Source: Saccharomyces mikatae IFO 1815 (taxonomy: Eukaryota > Ascomycota > Saccharomycetes > Saccharomycetales > Saccharomycetaceae). From it: DNA of 64,000 nucleotides. Both the position numbers and the translations under genes were made by a program. This document shows positions 38,385 to 48,758 of this stretch, piece by piece. The notes under the pieces were generated by a model that was given only the letters and a program-made list of their open reading frames with translations, ran no database searches and had not been told where the DNA came from. Every line of letters starts with the position of its first letter. The stretch's first letter is position 1. The stretch covers positions 620,001-684,000 of the forward strand of contig NC_079259.1 in NCBI RefSeq assembly GCF_947241705.1, in the 5' to 3' direction.

Positions 38385-40499
38385 TCACCTACTAAAGGTC
38401 TCTTCTACTTTATCTACCATACGTCTATAGTTTCTTTGAGTTTCAACCATGTCAAGAAAAATTTGATACTTCGTATCTAAAAGAATTCTATCCGGATGAG
38501 TTTTTGTATTGGGACAGATTACTTTTGCATTACCTGTTAGCTCTTGCATAACTTTCCATAGAATATTTTTATCTATGTCTCTTTCCTCCTCCAGATTCTC
38601 TCGTCCTTTGTCCAATGAAATGCCCTTGCTACTTTTGTCAGAGATCATGTCAGCTGGTTGTTCCTTAGAGATCGGGAAGAGATCACTACTTGTTCTGGCA
38701 GGAGCATTTAAATTTGAACATGCTAACTTATAGGACGCAACAACATTTGTTGAGTGATTTTCCAATGGCAAGTTTTGTATCGATGGATATAAACCTTCGA
38801 GAAATTCTGTTTGTACTAAAGAAGATTTTTTACTTTTGATAACCCTTCTTCTTTTGTTAAGATCAAATACCTTACTTGCTGCAGCTCCGAGTAAGGCAGA
38901 ACCAAATACAACTGCTCCGTCAATGTATCGCGGAATCACTATTGGCAGACCAGTGCAATCAGCCAACAATCTCATTAGTAAACCATTTCGACACTGCCCA
39001 CCCGACATGAAAACTGCATTGATTGCATGCCCACTTTTCAACATTACCTCAATGATTTGCCTGGTCTGCTGTGATATGAACTCGCAGGCTCCCAAATAAA
39101 TAACAGCTAAATCATCAATCGAGTTATCCATAGATTGTCCTATGATGCAAGCACGCATATTTGGATCTGCTATAGGTGAGCGATTACCGCGATAATCACC
39201 ATAAAAAAAAAGATGCTTGGCTAAGAAAATAACAGACCTCTCTTTACGTTTTTCAACTAGGTTTTCAAGCACTGAGTTCAAGTATTCAAATTTTGACACA
39301 TTGGCTGCGTCCGCCAGTTGAGATAACTTAGAAAATGCTGGATGTGTAGTTATCACATGATCCAAAAGAACCCCTGTGCAGCTTTGGCCACCTTCTGCTG
39401 CCCAAAAACCTCTTGCAAGAACATCTCTATAGGGGCCCCAAATGCCATGAACAAAAATAGAACTTTTTGATAACAAAATATGGCATGTAGATGTACCGGC
39501 AACAGCTGCCAGTCTGCCAATTGCGCCGTTAAAATCATGTTTATAATCTTCGTTTTCAGTGAGACCTTTTATTTCTGATTCTGGCTTAGCGGCTACTGTT
39601 CCAACCCATCCTGCATATGCATCAATAATTCCCGAACTAACTACGCAGTACTCTGTCAGGCCCAATTGACGAGCAGCTTTTCCGTCCAACGGACCAATAC
39701 ATTCACCTGCACTCAAGAAGTTTTTCTGATTCCTTAAAGATCCACCCAGTTTTTCAAAATCATTATCAGTTAGCTCTGAGAGACCAATCGAATCTAAAAA
39801 TTGCTTAGACCACCCCAAATTAGAACCTTCGACACCCTCTGGTAGAAATCCTTGCTTACAAACGACAGAAGAAAACGATCTGTTCTCTTTACCTGTGGCT
39901 CTGAAGGTTAGGTAATCTGGAAGATCAAAAAATTTACAATCCTGAAAAATTCCAGATTCTAAGTTGTTTTTTAACCATTTGATTTTGGGAATTTCCATTT
40001 CGACAGACATTTGACCTCCCACATATTTCAAACATGTATTTCCAGAAAAGTTAATTTCTTCAGTCTCTTTCATTGCTCTATGATCCATCCACAGTATAAT
40101 ATTCTGGTCATTGTTGGTGAAATCTGGACCAACTGCAATCTCTTTGAAATCAGTAGCTGATACGACCACTAAGGAACAAGTCGCATCAAACCCTATTCCA
40201 TGAATTCTTGCAGGATCAACACCTGCTTCTTGAATAACCTTCCTAACACAATAACAAACAGCGTTCCAGATTTCTCTAGAAGATTGTGTGATAAAATTAG
40301 ATAATAATTCCTCTCTCTTTATGGGCTTTTCTGCCAGAGATAAAATATTACCGGATTTGTCTATAATGCATGCCCTTGTAGAGCCTGTTCCGACATCCAC
40401 ACCAACATAGAATTTCGTTTCAGATTCATGCTGAGATATGCGAGAATCAGATGTTCTTTGTGACGGAAATGTTGTTGACTGCCATATTTTATCTTGCAT
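38385..40499 (-). CDS. FGGY-family carbohydrate kinase, D-ribulokinase (YDR109C)
   Basis: Orthologue of S. cerevisiae YDR109C and human FGGY, reported to phosphorylate D-ribulose. It has 704 residues (715 in the S. cerevisiae annotation). The N-terminal ATPase loop YVGVDVGTGSTRACIID is near residues 31-47 and is the FGGY phosphate-1 motif. The C-terminal half holds FMSGGQCRNGLLMRLLADC. The last 170 residues are a variable Ser/Lys-rich insert and a conserved HPDRILLDTKYQIFLDM tail. In-frame TGA and TAA codons lie within 25 bp upstream of the ATG at 40499, so no longer N-terminus is possible here. Divergent from FOB1. Confidence 0.93.
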   Translation of the reverse strand: MQDKIWQSTTFPSQRTSDSRISQHESETKFYVGVDVGTGSTRACIIDKSGNILSLAEKPIKREELLSNFITQSSREIWNAVCYCVRKVIQEAGVDPARIHGIGFDATCSLVVVSATDFKEIAVGPDFTNNDQNIILWMDHRAMKETEEINFSGNTCLKYVGGQMSVEMEIPKIKWLKNNLESGIFQDCKFFDLPDYLTFRATGKENRSFSSVVCKQGFLPEGVEGSNLGWSKQFLDSIGLSELTDNDFEKLGGSLRNQKNFLSAGECIGPLDGKAARQLGLTEYCVVSSGIIDAYAGWVGTVAAKPESEIKGLTENEDYKHDFNGAIGRLAAVAGTSTCHILLSKSSIFVHGIWGPYRDVLARGFWAAEGGQSCTGVLLDHVITTHPAFSKLSQLADAANVSKFEYLNSVLENLVEKRKERSVIFLAKHLFFYGDYRGNRSPIADPNMRACIIGQSMDNSIDDLAVIYLGACEFISQQTRQIIEVMLKSGHAINAVFMSGGQCRNGLLMRLLADCTGLPIVIPRYIDGAVVFGSALLGAAASKVFDLNKRRRVIKSKKSSLVQTEFLEGLYPSIQNLPLENHSTNVVASYKLACSNLNAPARTSSDLFPISKEQPADMISDKSSKGISLDKGRENLEEERDIDKNILWKVMQELTGNAKVICPNTKTHPDRILLDTKYQIFLDMVETQRNYRRMVDKVEETFSR

Positions 40500-40949
40500 A
40501 CTGTTTCGGTTTCCTTACCTTCACGTACACTTAGTAATATACTATAGGAATATATTTATTGTCTCGTTTACACCTTTTCATTGTGCTCAGCTGTCTGGGT
40601 GTGCAATTTTTCTGATTGATTAATACTAGTCACTAGCTTTCACTAAAACAGGTACTGGTTTCTTCATGTCCCTTACTATTTCTTTGCCATGCCAAAAAAT
40701 TGTCACTGATCTTCTGTGAAAGACTTTATATACACACTAGGGCAACAAGACGAGGTTTTTTACCACTGTTTTCAATACAAAACCGTCAGACAGAATTATT
40801 TACACGAAAGCACTAATCTTTTTCACTTTTTCGCGATATACTGAAAAAAAATTACAAAATGATTCCTCATCGCATGAATATAGTTTAACTACGATAAATA
40901 AAGTCTTCTGGAAGAGCTATTTCCACGAGTGCGTTTTGAGGACAGAAAA
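40500..40949. other. YDR109C-FOB1 divergent promoter region
   Basis: 450 bp, AT-rich, with A/T runs near 40845-40860. Nothing beyond presumed promoter sequence is recognised. Confidence 0.5.
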
Positions 40950-42680
40950 ATGACGAAACCGCGTTATAATGGCGTGTTGTTTGATGATGATGATTCGTTA
41001 CCATCGGAATCTGCTACGAGGAAAGCACCTTCGCAAGGGAGAAAAGCAACATCATCTAGAGAATCAAGAGATTCTTCGAAGGATCGTCTACTGATACTTC
41101 CCTCTATGGGGGAATCGTATACTGAATACGTTGACTCTTATTTAAACTTAGAATTATTGGAAAGGGGTGAAAGAGAAACACCGATTTTCCTTGAATCTTT
41201 GACAAGACAACTCACCCAAAAAATATACGAACTAATAAAAACAAAATCTCTAACTGCAGATACTCTTCAACAAATCAGCGATAAATACGATGGTGTAGTG
41301 GCAGAAAATAAGTTGCTGTTCCTACAGAGACAATATTATGTTGATGATGAGGGAAACGTCAGAGATGGACGAAATAACGATAAAATATACTGTGAACCGA
41401 ACCATATTTACGACATGGTAATGGCAACGCACTTAATAAATAAGCACCTTAGAGGTAAAACACTACACTCTTTTTTATTTTCTTATTTTGCCAATATTAG
41501 CCATGCTATCATCGATTGGGTCCAGCAATTTTGTTCAAAATGCAATAAAAAAGGGAAGATTAAGCCATTGAAAGAATATAAACGTCCTGACATGTATGAC
41601 AAATTACTACCAATGGAAAGGATTCATATTGAGGTATTTGAACCTTTTAGTGGAGAAACCATTGAAGGGAAATACTCATATGTATTATTGTGCAGAGACT
41701 ATCGTTCAAGTTTTATGTGGTTATTACCACTAAAGAGTACAAAATTTAAACATCTAATCCCTGTCATTTCTTCGCTTTTCCTATCTTTCGCTAGAGTTCC
41801 AATTTTTGTCACATCAAGCACCCTAGATAAAGATGATCTTTATGATATTTGTGAAGAAATAGCATCGAAATACGGTCTTCGTATTGGCTTAGGCTTAAAA
41901 AGTTCGGCAAGATTCCATACAGGTGGTATACTGTGTATTCACTATGCTTTAAATAGCTATAAAGAAGAATGTTTAGCCGATTGGGGTAAATGCTTAAGAT
42001 ATGGCCCTTACAGGTTTAATCGAAGAAGAAACAAGAGAACAAAGCGTAAACCTGCGCAGGTATTACTTAGTGAAATTCCGGGACACAATGCCAAATTTGA
42101 GACTAAGAGAGAAAGGGTTATAGAAAACACATATTCCCGTAACATGTTCAAGACGGCAGGCGGGAAAGGTCTTATATATCTGGAAGATGTGAATACCTTT
42201 GCGCTAGCAAATAAAGCAGACAACAGTTATAATAATGGAAGCTCTCATAATAATGATGTAGACAATGATAACTTTGAAGAAGAGGTACAAAAACAATTCG
42301 ATTTAACTGAACAAAATTACATAGACGAATACGATGATTTGGCTCATGAATCATCAGAGGGCGAATTTGGACCTAGCACTCTAACCCCCGAAGAAAAGAA
42401 TACTCGTATTGATGAGGAGGAACGAATAGGTTCAGCCAGTGGGGTTGCACAACTCAATGAAAACACGAGGCAAGAAATAGGAGAGCTTGAAAAAAAGCAT
42501 CAAAAAGATGCAGATGCTACGCCGCAAACAGAGCCAGAAGTAGATCAAAGTTTAGAAATAGCAAAACCAGAGACGTCTTATTTTCAAACTATGGAATCAC
42601 CGTCGACCAAAAGGCAAAAGTTAGATCAGCAGAATCATGGGGATGTAACAAGAGACTTTGGTATGTCAATGGAATTGTAA
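40950..42680 (+). CDS. FOB1: Fob1, rDNA replication-fork barrier protein
   Basis: Nucleolar protein that binds the rDNA fork barrier, stops replication forks and drives rDNA recombination, copy-number change and RENT/condensin recruitment. ATG at 40950; the open frame from 40929 starts with GTG. It has 576 residues (566 in S. cerevisiae). A retroviral-integrase-like HHCC zinc region comes first, with the Cys pair C195-x2-C198 in CSKCNK, followed by an integrase-core-like domain at about 220-350. A basic block ([10 protein letters not shown]) is near 360. The acidic C-terminal third (about 425-576) differs most from S. cerevisiae. Confidence 0.96.
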   Translation: MTKPRYNGVLFDDDDSLPSESATRKAPSQGRKATSSRESRDSSKDRLLILPSMGESYTEYVDSYLNLELLERGERETPIFLESLTRQLTQKIYELIKTKSLTADTLQQISDKYDGVVAENKLLFLQRQYYVDDEGNVRDGRNNDKIYCEPNHIYDMVMATHLINKHLRGKTLHSFLFSYFANISHAIIDWVQQFCSKCNKKGKIKPLKEYKRPDMYDKLLPMERIHIEVFEPFSGETIEGKYSYVLLCRDYRSSFMWLLPLKSTKFKHLIPVISSLFLSFARVPIFVTSSTLDKDDLYDICEEIASKYGLRIGLGLKSSARFHTGGILCIHYALNSYKEECLADWGKCLRYGPYRFNRRRNKRTKRKPAQVLLSEIPGHNAKFETKRERVIENTYSRNMFKTAGGKGLIYLEDVNTFALANKADNSYNNGSSHNNDVDNDNFEEEVQKQFDLTEQNYIDEYDDLAHESSEGEFGPSTLTPEEKNTRIDEEERIGSASGVAQLNENTRQEIGELEKKHQKDADATPQTEPEVDQSLEIAKPETSYFQTMESPSTKRQKLDQQNHGDVTRDFGMSMEL

Positions 42681-43092
42681 CACTATCTAAAATGTAATTA
42701 AAGGAAGATTAACCATTGCTAAAAAAAAAGAAAGAAGAAGCACTTATTATATAAATATCATCAAACAAAAAGAGGTCGGATGCTTTTTTTGTATACTATT
42801 AGGTATCTGATGTACATGGTTGAAAATCACTTATATGTATACGTATCAATTTAAATAAGAACGAACCTTCCCTGTAGAATGGTCTTTTGGACTATCAGCA
42901 GCATTTATAAAAAAAAATGCAAAAAAAATGCTATGAGGGATTGCTATCATAACAATAATATATTAATGACAATATATACTTACTTCTCTTTTTTTCACAA
43001 AAGAATGATGCATATATATAATTACAATTTTAGGCTTTGCCCCCATTCACATATGCAACACAGATAGAGCCATTTTAATTAATTTTTTACTC
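42681..43092. other. FOB1-ALT2 convergent 3' region
   Basis: 412 bp, AT-rich, with A-runs at 42720-42733 and 42909-42928 and TATATAT polyadenylation-type elements near 43014. No gene is seen. Confidence 0.5.
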
Positions 43093-44616
43093 TCAATCAC
43101 GGTACTTGTTGAAGAAATCCTGATGAAAATGTTTCCAGTCTTGAATCCATTGAGTTCCTGGGGCCAAAAATGTTGTTCGTACATGATACGTACCAGGCTG
43201 CTGTCCAAACCCAGACCCTGGTACAGTACAAATACCTGTAGATTCTAGTAAAGATGTGCAATAAAACTCATCAGGTTCAATGCCTAGACGTTCGCTTTCA
43301 CGGAGAGCTTTTTCAGGTAAAACAAGTCTTGGAAAAAGATACATCGCCCCTTGAGGTTTTTGACACTCAATACCTTCAAGTTCATTAAAGGTTTCGTGCA
43401 ACAAGGTGGCTCTTGTGTACATTTCATGAAAAATCTTCATCCTTTCGCTATGATCCTGGTCATATGATTCGTCTCCAGGTTGAGGAGGTTTGACCATTAG
43501 ATCAACTACAGCTTGTCCTGTGACAACGGAACAAATAGATATAGACATGAGTTTAAAAAGAGCATCTCTTATATCTTTAGAGAATCCTACAACTTCCATG
43601 TAGCCACCTCTTTGGCCACACTCACCCATGAACCCTTTAGAAATGGAATGCAAGGAGGCCAACTGAACGTTATCAAATTTTCCTGGATAAAGACGTTGCA
43701 ATTTTCTTAGCACTTTTTTCATCGAATGGAACTTTACACCGTTAAAAACGTTTTCCTGATATACCTCATCTGAAATGATCGCAATGCCATACTTTGCAGC
43801 AATCAGGCAGATCTTTGCAATAGTGTCTTCTGAAAGAACAGCACCAGTAGGATTACCTGGGTTAATAACAATCAACACAGATGGCTTGATCCCCTTTTCT
43901 AAAGCATCCTTAACGACTTTTTCAATTTCGTCACTTTTTGTAGACCAGTTCGACCCTTCATCTAAGTAGTATGGAAGTACTTGTGCATTAAAGAGTGATG
44001 CGGAAGCTGTGTAAAGGGGATATTGGGGAATCGGGATTAGTAGACCCGTTTGAACGTCTTTGCACAATAAAGATAACAGAGAAGTGGCCGCAGAAGAGGC
44101 ACCAGTGGTTAAATAAATATTCTCTGGGGCGGCAGGTTCACCATCATCTCTTTTCGTAATAAACTCCGCCACTGATTGCCTTATTCCTGGTACACCTTGT
44201 GAATGTGAATAGGCTCCTATAGAACCTCCAATATCTTCCAATAGGTGCTCAGCTCTTCCTAAGGCATCTTTGCGGAACAAGTTCAAAGACGCTAATTTAT
44301 CAGGTCCTACTCGTAAAATTTCCGGGTACTCCAATATGGACAAAACTTGTCTGGTAAAAGTCAAAGGTTTCTGGTCCAGTTGTTGCGGATTACCAATGTT
44401 TGCATTGATAATATCATCGAAGGGCAAAACTCCTGGTTTTCTTTTAAGTTCTTCTTTCAGCTCATCCGCTCTAGTCGGAATGGCACCCCTTACAGCATAT
44501 TCTGCCTTAGTGACACCTGCATTCAGATCCTTTTTCGTAATCTTTGCAGCAGGTTTAAAATTTAAGTCTTTAGTAGTGAACACACTCTTCAAATCCTGCT
44601 GGTGTGTCATCGCCAT
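43093..44616 (-). CDS. ALT2: Alt2, alanine-aminotransferase-family protein
   Basis: Cytosolic paralog of the mitochondrial/cytosolic alanine transaminase Alt1; in S. cerevisiae Alt2 has been reported to lack measurable alanine transaminase activity. The 507 residues match the S. cerevisiae length. It is a PLP-dependent aminotransferase of fold type I. The NPGNPTG motif and the SDEVYQENVF strand are present, and the Schiff-base Lys is K327 in SISKGF. The following segment reads MGECGQRGGY, the usual family form. There is no targeting peptide. Start at ATG 44616 (MAMTHQQ); M3 is an alternative. Confidence 0.94.
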   Translation of the reverse strand: MAMTHQQDLKSVFTTKDLNFKPAAKITKKDLNAGVTKAEYAVRGAIPTRADELKEELKRKPGVLPFDDIINANIGNPQQLDQKPLTFTRQVLSILEYPEILRVGPDKLASLNLFRKDALGRAEHLLEDIGGSIGAYSHSQGVPGIRQSVAEFITKRDDGEPAAPENIYLTTGASSAATSLLSLLCKDVQTGLLIPIPQYPLYTASASLFNAQVLPYYLDEGSNWSTKSDEIEKVVKDALEKGIKPSVLIVINPGNPTGAVLSEDTIAKICLIAAKYGIAIISDEVYQENVFNGVKFHSMKKVLRKLQRLYPGKFDNVQLASLHSISKGFMGECGQRGGYMEVVGFSKDIRDALFKLMSISICSVVTGQAVVDLMVKPPQPGDESYDQDHSERMKIFHEMYTRATLLHETFNELEGIECQKPQGAMYLFPRLVLPEKALRESERLGIEPDEFYCTSLLESTGICTVPGSGFGQQPGTYHVRTTFLAPGTQWIQDWKHFHQDFFNKYRD

Positions 44617-45330
44617 GTGCTCTTGCTATTGCGTGCTTACGAACTCACAAATTCAAAAATACTGTGGCGTCTTTTCCCTTTATTCTTATCTATTACTTCT
44701 CTGTAGTTATCTCGGGAAGAGGTGAGAGGAAATATTGGGGTATTAACTAAATGAGCAGAAATATTCACTCAAGAAAAGGACAGAAAATATGGTAGTTAAC
44801 AGCAAGTAATAACGGTTACCGCAAACTTTCTTGGTAGCTTAGAAATTATACAGATTTCTATAAGTGATTAATAAAACCGGAGGGATGCAATGATTTGTTT
44901 AAAAACCATGAGCCAGTTCAATATGCGAGTCGCTCTATAAAAAATGGTACCAAGACTCCAAATTTTCCAGATTTTTTTCTGTCAAAGAAATAGAAGAAAA
45001 AATATGGCAAAATTTTCTCTTAGGTTTAGTGAAGTAATTATGACAAGGAAGTTCCACAACCCAAAGAGAAGCAACTGAAGTTATTGAGAGAGTGATAGTC
45101 CTCAGGACAATTTTAAACACAATAAAGTTGAGTATGATCCCTATTTGGACCCTTTACAACCTCAGAGTAAGGCTATTTAAAGTGTATTAAACAATAGCAG
45201 CAGTAGAGGTATGGGTGAGGCCGCGGTTTAAATCCCGGCGGCGAGAACAAGATATAGCCAGAAACTGTATATTGTATAGTATCTATATATACGTGTACAT
45301 ATGTTATGTATGTGTGAGTGAGCACTGGCT
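44617..45330. other. ALT2 promoter and PDS1 3' region
   Basis: 714 bp. A short GC-rich patch at 45218-45246 contains GCCGCGGTTTAAATCCCGG, reminiscent of a tRNA B box or of an Ume6 GGCGGC core; no cloverleaf can be built around it. Open frames here on the plus strand overlap the ALT2 5' end and match the position of the dubious S. cerevisiae ORF IRC2. No gene is called. Confidence 0.5.
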
Positions 45331-46446
45331 CTAAGTGATCAAGTCTTCTAATTCTTCAGGGTCGAGTCCCTCACCGTTACATAGTGATTCTATGGTTGGA
45401 ATTGCGGTGATTTTCCTTAGGTTCTTAGATAATAACGGTAATGGTGTCCCTTCTTCTCGATCACCAGCTATATGCACAATCTCATCTTGCTCGCTTTCTT
45501 CGTTGATTGCCTCTAGTGGAAGCAAATCAACTTTATCGGTGCTACCACCATCGTCTTCCAAATCAAGTTCATATGGTGAGTTGAACGATTTCAGCTTTTG
45601 AATATCTTCTTGTCGAAAGGGTGAATAGCCATCTGGCACATATGGAAGTGGGTCCAGTCTCTGTGGTGCTATTTCAATTTCGTAACCATCAGCGTTATCA
45701 CTTTTAGATTTCGATTCATTTTGCACGGAGTTCTTTATGAGTTGTTGCAGGCCGCCTTGATTATTGAATAACCCAATGTCACCACTAAATTCATGTTCAT
45801 CGTCAGAGGAATGCTGTTGTAGAAGTGCATTTTGGAGTTTCTTACTGAGTTTATTCTCAGACCCCTCACTACCGTCATCATCATCCGAGCTCTCTTCATT
45901 TTTACCTGGATCCACCAAATCCTTTAGAACCAAACTTTTCATCTTCGGTAAAGCATTATAACCAAGAACAGAACCGTACTTCTGTAATTTTCTTGTGTTG
46001 TTCAACAAATCGCTATGATTTACCCTATTACGATTCCGAGAGATCTGCGAAAGCTTTCTGAGCTGGTCGTTCTTGCGTATAGATAACGTATTTTGTTGTT
46101 GCGGTATAATGTCCGCATCTTTACTCTGATTTGAATTTTCAGGAATGAAGATAAAACTTTTAGCCCTGTTGTTGTCCTTTGCTGCCAGAGGCAACCTCCC
46201 TTGTTGTTGCGCATGAGTATGTAACCTTTTTGTGGGTGATACCTCTTTTCCTCCCTGTATGTACTTTAAGGCGTTGCAATTGTTGCTGTTGACGTCTTTT
46301 TTAAGTTGGTCCAATCTCGTTGGCGGCTTTAACACATTAGAGTGTGATCTTTTCAGTAGATGAGCCGGTGTTTGTGGGAAATTGAGATTGGAACTTCCAT
46401 TTCCTGAATATACGATATTGTTCTCCTTATCTTCGTTAGCCGGCAT
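45331..46446 (-). CDS. PDS1: Pds1, securin
   Basis: Inhibitor and nuclear-import chaperone of separase (Esp1); destroyed by APC-Cdc20 at anaphase onset. It has 371 residues (373 in S. cerevisiae). The KEN box is at 7-9 and the destruction box RLPLAAKDN begins at residue 84. The basic N-terminal half contains SP/TP sites for Cdk1, and the acidic C-terminal half includes the separase-binding segment near the end (ESLCNGEGLDPEELEDLIT). An MCB box upstream fits G1/S expression. The APC subunit gene APC4 lies about 4 kb away, which is likely chance. Confidence 0.96.
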   Translation of the reverse strand: MPANEDKENNIVYSGNGSSNLNFPQTPAHLLKRSHSNVLKPPTRLDQLKKDVNSNNCNALKYIQGGKEVSPTKRLHTHAQQQGRLPLAAKDNNRAKSFIFIPENSNQSKDADIIPQQQNTLSIRKNDQLRKLSQISRNRNRVNHSDLLNNTRKLQKYGSVLGYNALPKMKSLVLKDLVDPGKNEESSDDDDGSEGSENKLSKKLQNALLQQHSSDDEHEFSGDIGLFNNQGGLQQLIKNSVQNESKSKSDNADGYEIEIAPQRLDPLPYVPDGYSPFRQEDIQKLKSFNSPYELDLEDDGGSTDKVDLLPLEAINEESEQDEIVHIAGDREEGTPLPLLSKNLRKITAIPTIESLCNGEGLDPEELEDLIT

Positions 46447-46638
46447 CCTTGAGCTTATTATCTAGCAGTTAATCTAAAACCAGACCGTGAAATAAAATAG
46501 TATGTTAATGAAAAAAAGCGCTAGCAACTGTTTCTTCCCCTTCGTTGGCAATAGACTTAAGCTTCATTGATTTCGTTTTGTTTGTTTTGTTTTGAATATT
46601 TTGTTTGTTTTTCTTCTCGATTTCGCATACAATTTTTG

Positions 46639-46644
46639 ACGCGT
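46639..46644 (-). promoter_or_regulatory. MCB (ACGCGT), PDS1 promoter
   Basis: A perfect MluI cell-cycle box about 195 bp upstream of the PDS1 ATG. MBF control would give late-G1 transcription, as known for PDS1. Confidence 0.7.
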
Positions 46645-46872
46645 TTTCGATCTTTGTGTGAGATATAAGAAGGAATGCTCATGTTAGGAAATAGATGTAT
46701 CGCAAAAGAAAAGGTAGTAAGGCATGCACACCTTCAGTCCCATAGCACTATTCTATCCGTGAATCGAATTGAATGTACTCATAAGTAGCAAACTATAGGT
46801 TCTTAAAAGAATATATATATATATTCATGTATACAAGTACGGAATATCCGAGAAGTTATGCGAAGCCCTTGA

Positions 46873-46893
46873 TCACGTGATTAAAAACCCTAA
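46873..46893 (+). promoter_or_regulatory. Cbf1 E-box and Tbf1 site, YDR115W promoter
   Basis: TCACGTGA at 46873-46880 is a perfect Cbf1-type E-box. AACCCTAA at 46886-46893 is a Tbf1-type site. They lie 115-135 bp upstream of the YDR115W ATG. Cbf1 sites are common in promoters of mitochondrial translation genes. Confidence 0.6.
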
Positions 46894-46983
46894 AGAAATA
46901 GAAAGACAATTTTTCAATTGAAGCTGAGAGGGATAGCATATGGGACAACTAAAAGGGCAACCTTTCGGGAGAGTCAATTCTAA

Positions 46984-47325
<342 letters not shown>

Positions 47326-47499
47326 ATTCACACACGGTGAAAATTTTTGAAAATGTCTTGTACATAGATATCTAATGATTATGCAACATATGCCTTTACT
47401 ATTGTTCGAAAATAAGAAGACACAGTTAATATAGTCTACTTTGAAAGACGGTTATTTCGTATGTACATGATTGTATATAAAAGGACAGAATATGCGCCA

Positions 47500-47526
47500 T
47501 TATATACATATATATATATATATATA
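47500..47526. terminator. TA-rich polyadenylation signal between YDR115W and MRPL1
   Basis: Alternating TA runs (TATATACATATATATA...) lie in the 235-bp convergent gap. TATATA is the yeast 3'-end efficiency element and reads on both strands, so both genes may share it. Confidence 0.45.
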
Positions 47527-47560
47527 ACTAAGAGTCCAAAAAACAAAGGAAAATTACCAA

Positions 47561-48418
47561 CTAGGCGAAATCAATTACAATACCTGGACCGTGTGTACTT
47601 GATAATGTGGTTTTACTCAATAAATTAGGTTTCTTTGATTTTTGGTTATTAACAGCTGCTTTAAATGCTGACCTTGCGGATATAATATTTTGCAATATTT
47701 CTCGATCAGAGAAATAACATTTTCCAACCCCAAGACTGATGGAGTTCCCCCTTTGTCTAAAAGGCATAGAGCCTAAACTTTCCTCCAAGAGGGAGTTTAT
47801 ATCATCACTCACAGTACCTTTCTTTAGGGAAGGTAGAACCCCACGAGGACCAAGTATCCTGGCAACCTGTGATTGTAAAGTTGGAACAATATCTGGTGTA
47901 GCAAAAGCCTTGTCAAAATCAACAGGAATCTCACCACTTTTAATTCTGGCGACAAGATCTGCTCCACCAATCAAATGATTTGGGTACTTCTTGCGAAGCT
48001 CCTCCAACTTATTCTCATCGTTAGTGAAGGCAGCAACTTTAATATATCTTAAAGGTTTAGGAAACGTGACACTGCCAGACAAAGGTGCTGTACCCCTTTC
48101 GCCCACTACCAGTGTAGTCAAATTAATAGTTTGTTGAGATTGCGGTCTACCCACTTCTGCTGCACGCAGATATCTTAGTGCCATAGTAACGGGCATGTAC
48201 AATGGGTTTGTCGCTGCAGGCCTCTTTGCTTCGGCCTTTCGTTGTGCTAATCTTTTCAACTCTCTCTTCTTGGCCTGGTCTTTTGTCAGTGAAGGTGCAT
48301 TGGAGGACATAGCTGTCGGTTTATATTCTTCTGCATATAGTTTTTTCGCAGTGTGCGAGAGGCACCTTCTCGTAGAACTTGCAATACATATCTTTGGGAT
48401 TGCTACTACAGATAGCAT
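47561..48418 (-). CDS. MRPL1: Mitochondrial large-subunit ribosomal protein uL1m
   Basis: Mitochondrial homologue of bacterial L1, part of the mobile stalk at the tRNA exit site. It has 285 residues, as in S. cerevisiae. The first 20 or so residues (MLSVVAIPKICIASSTRRCLS) form a basic, Ser-rich mitochondrial presequence. The L1 fold covers about 70-285, including RGTAPLSGSVTFPKP, ARILGPRGVLPSLKKGTVSD and the RQRGNSISLGVGK strand. Start ATG at 48418. The 340-bp gap upstream separates it from TMA64. Confidence 0.94.
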   Translation of the reverse strand: MLSVVAIPKICIASSTRRCLSHTAKKLYAEEYKPTAMSSNAPSLTKDQAKKRELKRLAQRKAEAKRPAATNPLYMPVTMALRYLRAAEVGRPQSQQTINLTTLVVGERGTAPLSGSVTFPKPLRYIKVAAFTNDENKLEELRKKYPNHLIGGADLVARIKSGEIPVDFDKAFATPDIVPTLQSQVARILGPRGVLPSLKKGTVSDDINSLLEESLGSMPFRQRGNSISLGVGKCYFSDREILQNIISARSAFKAAVNNQKSKKPNLLSKTTLSSTHGPGIVIDFA

Positions 48419-48758
48419 CTTGCTTGGTGACTAACTATTGTACCACTTTCTTCAGATTCCCTTTATTTCAAGTAACTTTTACAAGTACTCTGGTTTTTCG
48501 AACGTTTTCTTCTTTCGCTCAGAAAGGAAATTCGCCGCTACTTTTATTATAAAAGTAACTAAAAAATTATCCAAGTGAACTGATTTTGCAAGTATATTCT
48601 CCTCCCTTTTGGTAACATTTCTCTTTTTTCTATAACACGTCCACAAATTTAAGAACACTACACACAGCACCATGTAAAATTTTAGACCGAGTAGAGAAGT
48701 TTTAGACGCTCTAATATAGAGCATTTTTAAATACTTATACATTTATAATATTTCGAGT
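48419..48758. other. MRPL1 promoter and TMA64 3' region
   Basis: 340 bp, AT-rich. An 87-codon ATG frame on the minus strand (48479-48742) with a hydrophobic stretch is present but resembles nothing I know. A T-run at 48768-48780, in the last codons of TMA64, encodes its Lys tail. Confidence 0.45.

Noticed and set aside
44270-44725. Plus-strand ORF antisense to the ALT2 5' end (position of S. cerevisiae IRC2)
   Set aside because: Starts at TTG, overlaps ALT2 coding on the other strand and corresponds to a dubious S. cerevisiae ORF; no family features.
48479-48742. 87-codon minus-strand ORF between TMA64 and MRPL1
   Set aside because: Has an ATG and a hydrophobic stretch but no recognisable homology and lies in the MRPL1 promoter/leader; chance frame more likely. 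Conservation in relatives would change this.
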